A stretch of 64,000 bases of DNA from Rhodococcus jostii NBRC 16295 (GTDB taxonomy: Bacteria > Actinomycetota > Actinomycetes > Mycobacteriales > Mycobacteriaceae). Position 1 is the stretch's first letter, and each line of letters opens with the position of its first letter. Location of the stretch: NCBI RefSeq assembly GCF_001894825.1, contig NZ_BCWY01000029.1:49142-113141 (forward strand), read 5' to 3'. Under the pieces are notes generated by a model that saw nothing but the letters and a program-made list of their open reading frames with translations, had not been told where the DNA came from and made no database searches. Below, piece after piece: positions 25,673 to 33,994 of this stretch. A program made the position numbers and the translations under genes.

Positions 25673-27205
25673 ATGAGCACCGCGACGTCCGTCTCCGAAG
25701 TGGAACGCAAGTACGAGGCAACATCCGAGCAGCAACTTCCGGCCCTCTCGGGGCTTCCGGGTGTCGACGGTGAACCACGACGCGACACCGTCCAGCTGTC
25801 CGCCCTGTATTACGACACGGGCGAACTCCTGCTGCTCCGCGCCGGAATCACCCTCCGCCGCCGGGAAGGCGGCGACGACGCCGGCTGGCACCTGAAGATC
25901 CCGGCGGGCGCGGACGAGCGGACCGAGTTGCAGCTGGAGCCCGACGCCGGTCACCCCGAGACGGAGGTGCCCCGGGAATTCGCGGAACTGCTCACCGCCG
26001 TCACCCGCGGCGCCGCACTGAACCCGGTCGCGCTCATCAGCACCGACCGCGAGCGGCAGCGGCTCGTGGACGCGGCGGGGACGACGCTCGCCGAGGTCGT
26101 CTCGGACGTCGTGATCGCCGCCGTCCCCGAGGCGGGCACCGGATCCGACGAACGGGTGTGGCGCGAGATCGAAGTGGAGCTCGCGGCCGGTGACCGAAAC
26201 CTGTTCGACGCCATCGACTCCCGGCTGACCGATGCCGGGATCACCCGGTCGGACGCGCCGTCGAAGTTGCGGCGGGCGCTCGGCGACGCGGTCACCGGCA
26301 CCCCGCGTCCCGCGCGCGGGAAGAAGTCCGCTCCACGGACGCTGCTGCTCGAGTACCTGGCGGCGCAGAAGGATTCTCTCGTGACGGCCGACCTCGGCGT
26401 GCGGCGCGACCTCGAGGAGTCCGTCCACGACCTCCGGGTCGCGGCCCGGCGAATCCGGAGCATCCTGCAGGTGTACGGGGCCGACCTGCGCGACCAGCAG
26501 ACCGTCGACGAGTTGATCGTCGAGCTCCGCTGGGTGGGTCAGGCCCTCAGCTCCGCCCGGGACACCGAGGTGCAGTGGAGCCGACTGGTGGATCGGCTGG
26601 GCGGCGCCGAGGAGATTCCCGACCGCGAGGTCGTGCGGGCGCGCCTCGACGAGTACTTCTCCGGTCTCGCCGCGACGGCCCGGCCTGCGGCTCTGGCCGC
26701 CCTGAACTCCCAGCGCTACCTCGACCTGCTCGCCGGCCTCGACACCTTCCTCGCCGCCGTCGAGGCGTCCGAGGGCACAGGCCCGTCGAAGAAGAAAGTC
26801 GCGAAATCCCTGCGCACGATGTCGAAGTCCGTCCGCAAGCGCGTGCGGAAGGCGACGGCCGCAACCTCCCGGGGCGAGCGCGACGAACTGACACACCGAG
26901 CGCGCAAGCGCGCCAAGCGAATGCGCTATGCAATCGAGTCGACGAGGTCGCTGGCACCGAAGGCCTCCGACCGCGCACACACGAAGTTCAAGGGCTTTCA
27001 GGACGTGCTCGGCGAGTACCAGGATGCCGTCGTCGCACGGGACCACATCCTCGCGATGGTCGCGGAGGATCAGCACTCCGCCGAGTCGAGCCTGGGCCTC
27101 GGAATGCTGCTGCAGCGTGAACTCGATCGCGGCGACACCCTGGCGCCGCAACTGAAACCCGAGTGGAAGACCGCGAGGAAGGCAGCCCGAAAAGTCTGGA
27201 AATAG
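25673..27205 (+). CDS. CYTH-CHAD domain protein
   Basis: A 510-residue two-domain protein. The N-terminal CYTH tunnel-fold domain (about 8-200) carries the ExExK-type signature EVERKYE. The C-terminal CHAD domain (about 220-505) is a helical domain rich in conserved His/Arg (ESVHDLRVAARRIRS, RKRAKRMRYAIE, FQDVLGEYQDA). CYTH enzymes act on triphosphates and CHAD binds polyphosphate. A polyphosphate-related role fits the pst/phoU genes elsewhere in the window, though they are 22 kb apart. A ribosome site (AAGGA) precedes the ATG. Confidence 0.93.
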   Translation: MSTATSVSEVERKYEATSEQQLPALSGLPGVDGEPRRDTVQLSALYYDTGELLLLRAGITLRRREGGDDAGWHLKIPAGADERTELQLEPDAGHPETEVPREFAELLTAVTRGAALNPVALISTDRERQRLVDAAGTTLAEVVSDVVIAAVPEAGTGSDERVWREIEVELAAGDRNLFDAIDSRLTDAGITRSDAPSKLRRALGDAVTGTPRPARGKKSAPRTLLLEYLAAQKDSLVTADLGVRRDLEESVHDLRVAARRIRSILQVYGADLRDQQTVDELIVELRWVGQALSSARDTEVQWSRLVDRLGGAEEIPDREVVRARLDEYFSGLAATARPAALAALNSQRYLDLLAGLDTFLAAVEASEGTGPSKKKVAKSLRTMSKSVRKRVRKATAATSRGERDELTHRARKRAKRMRYAIESTRSLAPKASDRAHTKFKGFQDVLGEYQDAVVARDHILAMVAEDQHSAESSLGLGMLLQRELDRGDTLAPQLKPEWKTARKAARKVWK

Positions 27206-27251
27206 GGCACAGTCGGGGAGTACGCACCAGCGTGACCGAAGGGAGCCAGAC

Positions 27252-28136
27252 GTGAGCACACCCGCCAGTCATTCCGTCGTCGTCGGCCTGGACGGATCCG
27301 ACGCCTCCACCGCCGCCGCCCTGTGGGGTGCCGCAGTCGCGTCGAAATGGGGTGCCACGCTGTCTCTCGTGCACGCGTTGCCGCAGGACGGCCCGCTGTA
27401 CAGCCCCGCGGCGATCATGCTGGAATCGCAATTCCTCAGCCAGCTCCGGGAAGACGGCGAGGCCATCATCGAGACGGCGAAGAGACTGCTCGGACCGAAG
27501 TTTCCGGGCCTGGACATCGAGACGACCATCAGTCCCGGTCCGGCCGGCACGGCGTTGCTCGAATCCGCCGACTGGGCCCGGTTGATCGTGCTCGGATCCA
27601 CGGGAGCCGGAGCGTTCCGGTCGGTGCTGCTCGGCTCGACCGCGCTGCACGTGACCAACCGCGCGGGGTGCCCGGTGACGGTGCTCCGGGGCGACGTCTC
27701 CATTCCGGACCAGCGTCCCGTGGTGGTCGGTGTCGACGGGAGCGACCTCAGCCGCGACGCGGTGGCCCACGCATTCGAGGTCGCGTCCTTCTTCGAGGCA
27801 CCGCTGATCGCCGTCCACACCTGGCAGGGCTCCCCCACGCTCGGCGCGGGCGGCACCGGCATGCTCGTCGACTGGGATGCGGTGAAGCAGGAGGAGGAGG
27901 CGCTGCTCTCCGAGGGCCTCGCGGGCGAGTCGGAACGCTACCCGGACGTGGCCGTGACGAAGGTGGCCGAGCAGGGCGCCGCGGCGGACGTCATCCTCCG
28001 GCACGCGACCGACGCCCAGCTGATCGTCGTCGGCAGCCACGGCCGAGGGCCGCTGCTCGGCGCGCTGATGGGCTCGACGAGTCAGAATCTGCTCCACCAC
28101 GCCACCTGCCCGGTCATGATCTGCCGGAACGAGTGA
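27252..28136 (+). CDS. Tandem universal stress protein
   Basis: A 294-residue protein of two USP domains. Each ends with the ATP-binding motif: GSTGAGAFRSVLLGST near residue 116 and GSHGRGPLLGALMGST near 265. Each begins VVVGLDGSD or VVVGVDGSD. This is the Rv2005c/Rv1996-like class that in mycobacteria responds to hypoxia and NO. Start GTG 27252 follows AAGGGAG. It is convergent with the VIT1 gene, 6 nt away. Confidence 0.93.
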   Translation: MSTPASHSVVVGLDGSDASTAAALWGAAVASKWGATLSLVHALPQDGPLYSPAAIMLESQFLSQLREDGEAIIETAKRLLGPKFPGLDIETTISPGPAGTALLESADWARLIVLGSTGAGAFRSVLLGSTALHVTNRAGCPVTVLRGDVSIPDQRPVVVGVDGSDLSRDAVAHAFEVASFFEAPLIAVHTWQGSPTLGAGGTGMLVDWDAVKQEEEALLSEGLAGESERYPDVAVTKVAEQGAAADVILRHATDAQLIVVGSHGRGPLLGALMGSTSQNLLHHATCPVMICRNE

Positions 28137-28142
28137 CGAGCG

Positions 28143-28880
28143 CTACGAGATGCCCGTCCCCACCAGCTGGCCGATTCCGTAGGTGACGATCATCGCGAGC
28201 GCCCCACCCAGCACGACGCGGAGCACGGCCCGGGTGCGCTTGGCGCCGCCGAGCGCGGCGCTGACCGTGCCCGTGAGTGCCAGCGCGACCAGCACGGCGA
28301 CGAACGCCACCGGAATGCGCAGGTGCACAGGCGGTAAGAGGATCGCGAGCAGCGGGATGAGCGCGCCGAGCGTGAAGGACAGCGCCGACGACGCCGCGGC
28401 CTGCCACGGGTTGGTCAGATCGTCCGGGTCGATGCCCAGTTCCACATCCACATGCGCGGCGAACGCGTCGTGATCGGTGAGTTCACGCGCGACCGTCCGG
28501 GCGGTCTCGTCCCGCAGACCCTTCTCCTCGTACATTCCGACGAGTTCCTCGAACTCGGCGTCCGGCGTTTCGGCGAGTTCGCGACGTTCCTTCGACAGCA
28601 GCGCGCGTTCGGTGTCGCGCTGGGTGCTCACCGATACGTACTCGCCGAGGGCCATCGACACGGCACCGGCCGCGAGACCCGCGAATCCGGCGGTGAAGAT
28701 CGCCGATCGCTCGGTGGTGGCCGCGGCCACCCCGACCACCAGGCCGGCCGTCGACACGATGCCGTCGTTGGCCCCGAGGACACCGGCCCGCAACCAGTTG
28801 AGGCGGCTCGCCAGACTGGGTGCGTGTGGCTCTTCGGGATGCCGCGCGGGCTCGGCCCGCTCGGCGTTCTCTGCTGACAT
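28143..28880 (-). CDS. VIT1/CCC1-family metal transporter
   Basis: A 245-residue membrane protein of the CCC1/VIT1 (Fe2+/Mn2+) family. The signature LRAGVLGANDGIVSTAGLVVGVA forms the first membrane segment, followed by AGAVSMALGEYVSVSTQRD. A cytoplasmic helical metal-binding part rich in Glu/Asp spans roughly residues 95-165, and C-terminal membrane segments follow. It should export or sequester Fe2+ or Mn2+ using the proton gradient. Confidence 0.92.
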   Translation of the reverse strand: MSAENAERAEPARHPEEPHAPSLASRLNWLRAGVLGANDGIVSTAGLVVGVAAATTERSAIFTAGFAGLAAGAVSMALGEYVSVSTQRDTERALLSKERRELAETPDAEFEELVGMYEEKGLRDETARTVARELTDHDAFAAHVDVELGIDPDDLTNPWQAAASSALSFTLGALIPLLAILLPPVHLRIPVAFVAVLVALALTGTVSAALGGAKRTRAVLRVVLGGALAMIVTYGIGQLVGTGIS

Positions 28881-28967
28881 GTGTTCAGGCTAAAGCGAAA
28901 AGGCCTGGTCGGGTAGCCAGGCTAGGCTGCGCTCGGCAGTGGTGGCCGGTTCACCGCACACCAAAAC

Positions 28968-28981
28968 CAAGCAGTTGCTAG
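28968..28981. promoter_or_regulatory. Imperfect 14-bp palindrome upstream of an SDR gene
   Basis: CAAGCAGTTGCTAG matches the perfect palindrome CAAGCAATTGCTTG at 31858-31871 at 12 of 14 positions and lies 38 bp before the SDR start. The shared sequence suggests one regulator, probably of TetR type, acts at both sites. Confidence 0.4.
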
Positions 28982-29019
28982 GTTTAGGGCGCGCCTCCCT
29001 CACACGCTTGGAGATCCTC

Positions 29020-29802
29020 ATGGCGATACCCGCCACCAGCACCCCCCGACGTCCCTGCGCCGCACTGGTCACGGGCGGCACCGGCGGCATCGGATCCGCC
29101 ATTGCCCGACAACTCGCCACCCTCGGTCACGACGTGGCCATCACCTACCGATCCAACGCCGACGTCGCCGCGGACCTCGTCGGCGAACTGGAAGGCCGTG
29201 GCGTCGCCGCCCAGGCCTTCTCCGCCGACCTCACCGACCAGCCCCGCGTCGCGAGCGTCGTGAAGCAGACCGTCGAACACTTCGGCGGCCTCGGCATCCT
29301 GATCCACGCCGCCGGACCGCACGTTCCCATGATCCACCTGTCCGAGGTCGCACCCCGCGACTACGCCGAGCACCTCCAGCAGGAGGCGGTCGCGTTCTTC
29401 ACCGTCGTCAGGGCCGCCCTCCCCGCGCTGCGGGAGGCGTCCGGTTCCGTCGTCGCGGTCACGACAGCGGCCACCAGCCGGTTCCCGGTGCGCGACGGAC
29501 TCTCGCCCGGCACCAAGGGCGCGATCGAACAACTGGTCAAGGGATTCGCCGCCGAGGAGGGCCGCTACGGCGTCCGATTCAACTCGGTGGGCCCGGGAAT
29601 GCTCACCGACGGCATGGCCGAGCGGCTGATCAGCTCCGAAGAACTCGATCAGCGCGCACTCGACGCCGCCATGAGCCGGATACCGTTACGCCGATTCGGC
29701 ACCGCCGTCGACGTCGCCGAGGCGGTCTGTTTCCTCGCGAGCGACCGGGCCGGGTTCGTCACCGGACAGAAGCTCGACGTCGACGGCGGATACACGGTGT
29801 GA
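29020..29802 (+). CDS. SDR-family protein lacking the catalytic Tyr
   Basis: A 260-residue SDR-fold protein with the cofactor motif TGGTGGIG and the C-terminal VTGQKLDVDGGYTV. At the active site the expected YxxxK reads SPGTK (in GLSPGTKGAIEQL), so Ser replaces the catalytic Tyr, and NNAG reads HAAG. The start ATG 29020 has GGAG 7 nt upstream. Either it is an atypical SDR (some enoyl reductase relatives shift the Tyr) or it binds cofactor without redox activity. A palindrome shared with the liv operon lies upstream. Confidence 0.82.
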   Translation: MAIPATSTPRRPCAALVTGGTGGIGSAIARQLATLGHDVAITYRSNADVAADLVGELEGRGVAAQAFSADLTDQPRVASVVKQTVEHFGGLGILIHAAGPHVPMIHLSEVAPRDYAEHLQQEAVAFFTVVRAALPALREASGSVVAVTTAATSRFPVRDGLSPGTKGAIEQLVKGFAAEEGRYGVRFNSVGPGMLTDGMAERLISSEELDQRALDAAMSRIPLRRFGTAVDVAEAVCFLASDRAGFVTGQKLDVDGGYTV

Positions 29803-29828
29803 TCACCGGCCATGTGTAATGGACGCGT

Positions 29829-30890
29829 ATGACTGACGCCGAAGACACCCGCCCGACGCCCCGCAGGCGTCGTGTCGAATGGGTGATCGGCGGCCTGCTC
29901 GTCGTCGTGCTCACGGTGGAGATCGTCCTCATCTGGCCGGACCTCTCGGAGAGCGTCCAGAACCTCGGCGACCTCCACTGGGAATGGGTGGCCGCCGCCG
30001 TCGTGGCGTCGCTGGCGTCGATGTCGAGTTTCGCCCGCGTCCAGCGCTGCCTGCTGGGCGTCGCGGATGTGCACATCAAACAGCGGCAGTCCCTCGCGGT
30101 GACGTTCGCCTCCAACTCGATGAGCGTCACGCTGCCGGGCGGGCCGGTTCTCGCGACCACGTTCACGTACCGCCAGACGCGACTCTGGGGTGCGTCACCG
30201 GTCGTCGCGACCTGGCAACTGGTGATGGCCGGTGTGCTCCAGGCGATCGGCCTGGCGCTCGTCGGACTGGGGGGCGCACTGCTCGTCGGGGCCAAGACCA
30301 ACCCGTTCTCCCTGATCTTCACATTCGGCGGCCTGTGCGCCTTCCTGGTCGTGGCCCAGTACGCGGCATCGCGACCCGACGCGCTCGAAGGCGTGGGGAT
30401 CACCGCGCTGCGCGGCGTCAACAGGCTTCGAAAGAAGCCGCCGCTGACCGGGGTTCGGCAGTGGAAGCACATCGTGAACCAGATGAGCGCCGTGCGAATG
30501 GATCGCCGCGACACCGCCCGCGCATTCGGGTGGTCGCTGTTCAACTGGATCGCCGACGCGTCCTGTCTCGCGTTCGCGTGCTACGCGGTCGGCGCTCACC
30601 CCGGGTTCGCCGGCCTCGCCGTCGCGTACGCGGCGGGGAACGCCGCCGGTTCGGCGATACCGCTGCTGCCTGCGGGGCTCGGGGTCATGGACGCCGTGCT
30701 CGTCCCCGCGCTGACCGCCAGCGGCATGACCGGCGCCGAGGCGGTGTCCGCGATCGTCGTCTACCGCCTGGTCAGTTTCCTGCTGATGGCCGCCATCGGC
30801 TGGGTCGTCTTCGCGGTCCGCTTCCGGGGCGCCCAGCAGGACGAGGAGGGGCCCGACCTCGAACCGCTGTGGCGTCGCGGCGGCAAGTGA
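29829..30890 (+). CDS. YbhN/LPG-synthase-TM-like flippase domain protein
   Basis: A 353-residue integral membrane protein of the UPF0104/LPG_synthase_TM family with about eight membrane segments. Conserved stretches include SFARVQRCLLG, NSMSVTLPGGPVLATTFTYRQ and GLGVMDAVLVPALTASG. The catalytic LysX/MprF synthetase domain is absent, so only the transmembrane half, which can flip lipids, is present. The start ATG lies 27 nt after the SDR gene, which suggests an operon. Confidence 0.85.
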   Translation: MTDAEDTRPTPRRRRVEWVIGGLLVVVLTVEIVLIWPDLSESVQNLGDLHWEWVAAAVVASLASMSSFARVQRCLLGVADVHIKQRQSLAVTFASNSMSVTLPGGPVLATTFTYRQTRLWGASPVVATWQLVMAGVLQAIGLALVGLGGALLVGAKTNPFSLIFTFGGLCAFLVVAQYAASRPDALEGVGITALRGVNRLRKKPPLTGVRQWKHIVNQMSAVRMDRRDTARAFGWSLFNWIADASCLAFACYAVGAHPGFAGLAVAYAAGNAAGSAIPLLPAGLGVMDAVLVPALTASGMTGAEAVSAIVVYRLVSFLLMAAIGWVVFAVRFRGAQQDEEGPDLEPLWRRGGK

Positions 30891-30953
30891 AATCCGTCCC
30901 GCTGAGAGAGAATGCCCGGCCGTAGCGGCCGTCGACAGTCCTACGGTCGAGCC

Positions 30954-31781
30954 GTGACGGAACCGGACACGCAGGAGAAGCAGGTTGTCGTCGTCACCGG
31001 CGCAGCCTCGGGAATCGGGGCGGGAATCGCCCGGCACGCACACACGCGCGGGATGCGGGTGGTGCTCGCCGACATCGACGCCGCCGCGCTGGAACGGCTG
31101 GCCGCAGACCTGGGCGGGACCGCCCTCACCCGCACGACGGATGTCGCGGACTCCGGATCCGTCGACAGGCTGGCGGATCTCGCGTTCGACGCGTTCGGCC
31201 GGGTGGACCTGCTCTTCAACAATGCGGGGATCATGCGAGCCGGATTCCTCTGGGAACTGCGCGAATCCGACTGGGACGCGGCCCTCGGCGTCAACGTCAC
31301 GGGCGTCGTCAACGGGATCCGGTCGTTCGTTCCACGCATGATCGAGCAGGGCGGCACCGGCCGCGTCGTCAACACGTCCTCCGTCGGCGGATTCGCGCCC
31401 GGCCCGATGATGTCGCCGTACAGCGCATCGAAGTTCGCGGTCGTCGCGATCACCGAATGCCTGCAGATGGAGTTGAGCATGGTCGGCGCTCCGGTGTCCG
31501 CAAGCGTGCTCGCGCCGGGGCCCGTCGTCACGTCCGTCTTCGACAACCCGTTCGGGGCCGTCTCCCATCCGGCCGTCGATCAGATGGTCGCGCAGATGCG
31601 CGCACTGCTGACCACCGACGGACTCGACGCGGACACGTTCGCCGAGAAGGTCTTCGAGGGCATCGACCGCGGCGACTTCTGGCTCGCACCGCAGGGTGAG
31701 CACCTCGACACGATGGTGCGCCAGCACACCGCCACCATCCTCGAACGTCGGGAACCAGTAATCCGGCCGTCGTTCCGCTGA
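30954..31781 (+). CDS. Short-chain dehydrogenase/reductase
   Basis: A 275-residue SDR with TGAASGIG, NNAG and the complete active site NTSS...YSASK. The long C-terminal part (FDNPFGAVSHPAVDQM) resembles SDRs of steroid or lipid metabolism. GTG 30954 is preferred because the region before it translates to low-complexity residues; an ATG at 30912 with GAGAGA upstream is an alternative and would add 14 residues. Confidence 0.87.
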   Translation: MTEPDTQEKQVVVVTGAASGIGAGIARHAHTRGMRVVLADIDAAALERLAADLGGTALTRTTDVADSGSVDRLADLAFDAFGRVDLLFNNAGIMRAGFLWELRESDWDAALGVNVTGVVNGIRSFVPRMIEQGGTGRVVNTSSVGGFAPGPMMSPYSASKFAVVAITECLQMELSMVGAPVSASVLAPGPVVTSVFDNPFGAVSHPAVDQMVAQMRALLTTDGLDADTFAEKVFEGIDRGDFWLAPQGEHLDTMVRQHTATILERREPVIRPSFR

Positions 31782-31857
31782 GCCGGTGCGACGAACCGCC
31801 CACCGAGCGGGACATTCGACGGACACCGACCGTTAGTTCTGCTACCTTTTGCCGCAC

Positions 31858-31871
31858 CAAGCAATTGCTTG
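31858..31871. promoter_or_regulatory. Perfect 14-bp palindrome at the liv promoter
   Basis: CAAGCAATTGCTTG is a perfect dyad placed 27 bp before the ATG of the binding-protein gene. Its size and position are typical of a TetR-family operator. A near-copy precedes the SDR at 29020. The KstR-like TetR gene at 36562 is a candidate binder. Confidence 0.6.
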
Positions 31872-31898
31872 CTTCTCTCTCTCGTCAAAGGGGCGGTC

Positions 31899-33113
31899 AT
31901 GCGAATTCGATCCTCGGCTCTCACTGCGGCGCTCGCCGTGACGGCACTTGCGGTCACCGGATGCGCCGGGTCGGGCGCGGACGTGGCCGACGCCGCCGGC
32001 AGCCCGTACCGGGTGCTCGTGACCGGCGGCATCAGCGGGCAGGGCGCGCTCGCTGCAAATGCTCAGACATCCGTGCTCTCAGCGAAGGCGAGCGCCGAGG
32101 CGGTCAACAGGGCCGGCGGCGTCGGTGGCCGGCAGGTGGAGATCACCGTGGTCGACGACGCGGGCGACGCCACCAACGCCGTGTCGAAACTCCGGGAGGC
32201 GATCGCGTCGGGCAACAAGCCCGACCTCTTCCTCAACTCCGGCCCGTCGACCATCACCACCGCGACACTGCCGATCCTTGCGCAGAACAAGATCCTGTCC
32301 TTCAACATCGGGCCGACCGAGGATTCGGCGAACCCGGAGAAGTACCCGCTCAACTTCGACCTGGCGTCGGGACCGGCCGAAAACGCCGAGACCATCACGC
32401 GATACATCAAGGGCAAGGGATACCAGTCCGTCGGTGTCGTCCACAGCAGCAGCGCCTACGGCGAGGTCTTCGGGCAGGCGATGGAAGACGCGTTGAGCGG
32501 TGCGGGCGTGAGCGGCACCGGTTCCGAAGAGTACGACACCGCGGCACTGGACATGACGGCGCAACTGCAGTCGCTGAAGAACCGCGGCACCCAGGCGCTG
32601 GTCGTCGACGCCTACGGTGCGCCGCTCGGATACCTGCTCACGAGCCTTCAGCGACTCGACTGGAACATCCCGCTCATCGGAAACACCTCGGTCGCAGGGA
32701 CGTCACTCGTCTCCAAGCCGGCACCGGACGGTGTGCTCGGCACGCCGGCCACGGCGAATCTCGTCATGCACGTCATGTCGAGCACGGTCTACGACGCGCA
32801 GGACACCGCGGTCAACACGATGGTCGACAACATGAAGGCGATGGGCGACATCCCGTCGACGCTGATCCTCGCCGACAACTACGACGCGCTGCCCCTCGTC
32901 GCCGCCGCCGCGAACAAGGCCGGCTCGTCCGATCCCGAAGCGCTCGCCGACGCCCTCGAGAACCAGGAAGTTCTCGACAGCGCGGAAACCGCGTTCTCGC
33001 CGTCCTATCACTTCACGGTGGAGTCGCACGCGTCGAAGCCGGGCGACGAAGCGTACAAGTTCGTACCTCCGAGCCCACTCCTCAACGGCCAGTACGGAAA
33101 TCCGAGCGCCTGA
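31899..33113 (+). CDS. Branched-chain amino-acid-type ABC binding lipoprotein
   Basis: A 404-residue periplasmic-binding-protein-like I (Leu/Ile/Val type) lipoprotein. The lipobox ends AVTGC with Cys 22. The mature domain starts YRVLVTGGISGQGALAANAQ and has the paired Rossmann lobes of LivK/AmiC-like proteins. The ATG 31899 has AAAGGGG 6 nt upstream. It begins a four-gene transporter operon. In this family substrates range from branched amino acids to aromatics and short acyl compounds; the TetR next to the operon suggests a non-amino-acid ligand. Confidence 0.9.
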   Translation: MRIRSSALTAALAVTALAVTGCAGSGADVADAAGSPYRVLVTGGISGQGALAANAQTSVLSAKASAEAVNRAGGVGGRQVEITVVDDAGDATNAVSKLREAIASGNKPDLFLNSGPSTITTATLPILAQNKILSFNIGPTEDSANPEKYPLNFDLASGPAENAETITRYIKGKGYQSVGVVHSSSAYGEVFGQAMEDALSGAGVSGTGSEEYDTAALDMTAQLQSLKNRGTQALVVDAYGAPLGYLLTSLQRLDWNIPLIGNTSVAGTSLVSKPAPDGVLGTPATANLVMHVMSSTVYDAQDTAVNTMVDNMKAMGDIPSTLILADNYDALPLVAAAANKAGSSDPEALADALENQEVLDSAETAFSPSYHFTVESHASKPGDEAYKFVPPSPLLNGQYGNPSA

Positions 33114-33136
33114 CACGTCGACCACAGGAGATCCCG

Positions 33137-33994
33137 GTGACCATAGTCTGGTCGGGCCTCGCCCTGGGCGCGGTCTACACGCTCGTGGCGATCGGCTACA
33201 ACATCGTCTTCATCTCGTCCCACACGTTCAATTTCGCCCAGGCCCAGCTGATGATGGTGGGAACCTTCGTCGCCTACACCGGACTGGTCACCCTCGATCT
33301 GCCGGTACTCGTCGTCGCGGTGATCGCGACGGTCACGGTCGCGATCCTGGCCGGATTCGAAGAGATCATCGCGGTCCGGCCGGTGCGCGATCACCAGAAT
33401 CAGCTCGTCACCACTCTCGGGGCGGCGACGTTGATCAACGGTGCGACACAGCTGATCTGGGGAAGCGAACCGCTCACCGTCCCGTTCTTCGGTTCGAACG
33501 ATCCGATCACGATCCTCGGCGGACGCGCCTACCCGGTCGAGGTGGTGCTGCTGATCCTGGCCGTCGTCGCGGTGGTCGTCCTCGGTCAGGTCGGTAAGCG
33601 GACCATGACGGGTCTCGCGCTCCTCGGGATCTCCGAGGACCGCGAGGCCGCCCTGCTCCGCGGCGTGAACGTGCGGGCGCTCGCGCTCGGAGCGTTCGCC
33701 TTCTCGGGTGCGCTCGCCGGGTTCCTCGGGCTCTTCGTCGGTCCCAAGACGTTCGCGGTGGCCACGCTGGGTTCGGCGCTGGCCATCAAGGGCTTCGTCG
33801 CCCTGGCGATCGGCGGGTTCGGGTCGCTGCCGGGCGCACTGGTCGGCGGTGTCACCGTCGGGCTCGTCGAATCGTTCGCCGCGCTCGAGATGGGAAGCCA
33901 GTACAGCAACATCGCGGTCTTCGTGGTCCTGATCGCGATCCTCATGGTGCGCCCGGCCGGCTTGTTCGGCAGGGTCCGGGAACGGGTGGTGTGA
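33137..33994 (+). CDS. LivH-type ABC permease
   Basis: A 285-residue permease with about eight membrane segments and family motifs (GLALGAVYTLVAIGYNIVF, GFVALAIGGFGSLPGALVGG, EAA-like loop). Start GTG 33137 follows AGGAG by 7 nt. It forms the channel with the LivM half of the next gene product. Its stop overlaps the next start (GTGA), so the two are translationally coupled. Confidence 0.9.
   Translation: MTIVWSGLALGAVYTLVAIGYNIVFISSHTFNFAQAQLMMVGTFVAYTGLVTLDLPVLVVAVIATVTVAILAGFEEIIAVRPVRDHQNQLVTTLGAATLINGATQLIWGSEPLTVPFFGSNDPITILGGRAYPVEVVLLILAVVAVVVLGQVGKRTMTGLALLGISEDREAALLRGVNVRALALGAFAFSGALAGFLGLFVGPKTFAVATLGSALAIKGFVALAIGGFGSLPGALVGGVTVGLVESFAALEMGSQYSNIAVFVVLIAILMVRPAGLFGRVRERVV

Noticed and set aside
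24647..27259. Minus-strand frame of 870 codons opposite the pseudouridine synthase and CYTH-CHAD genes
   Set aside because: Composition is typical of antisense shadow frames in high-GC DNA, and both plus-strand genes have convincing domains.
31865..33994. Single 709-codon frame joining the LivK region to LivH
   Set aside because: The first part is an Arg-rich out-of-frame reading of the binding-protein gene. LivH starts at GTG 33137 with a good ribosome site.
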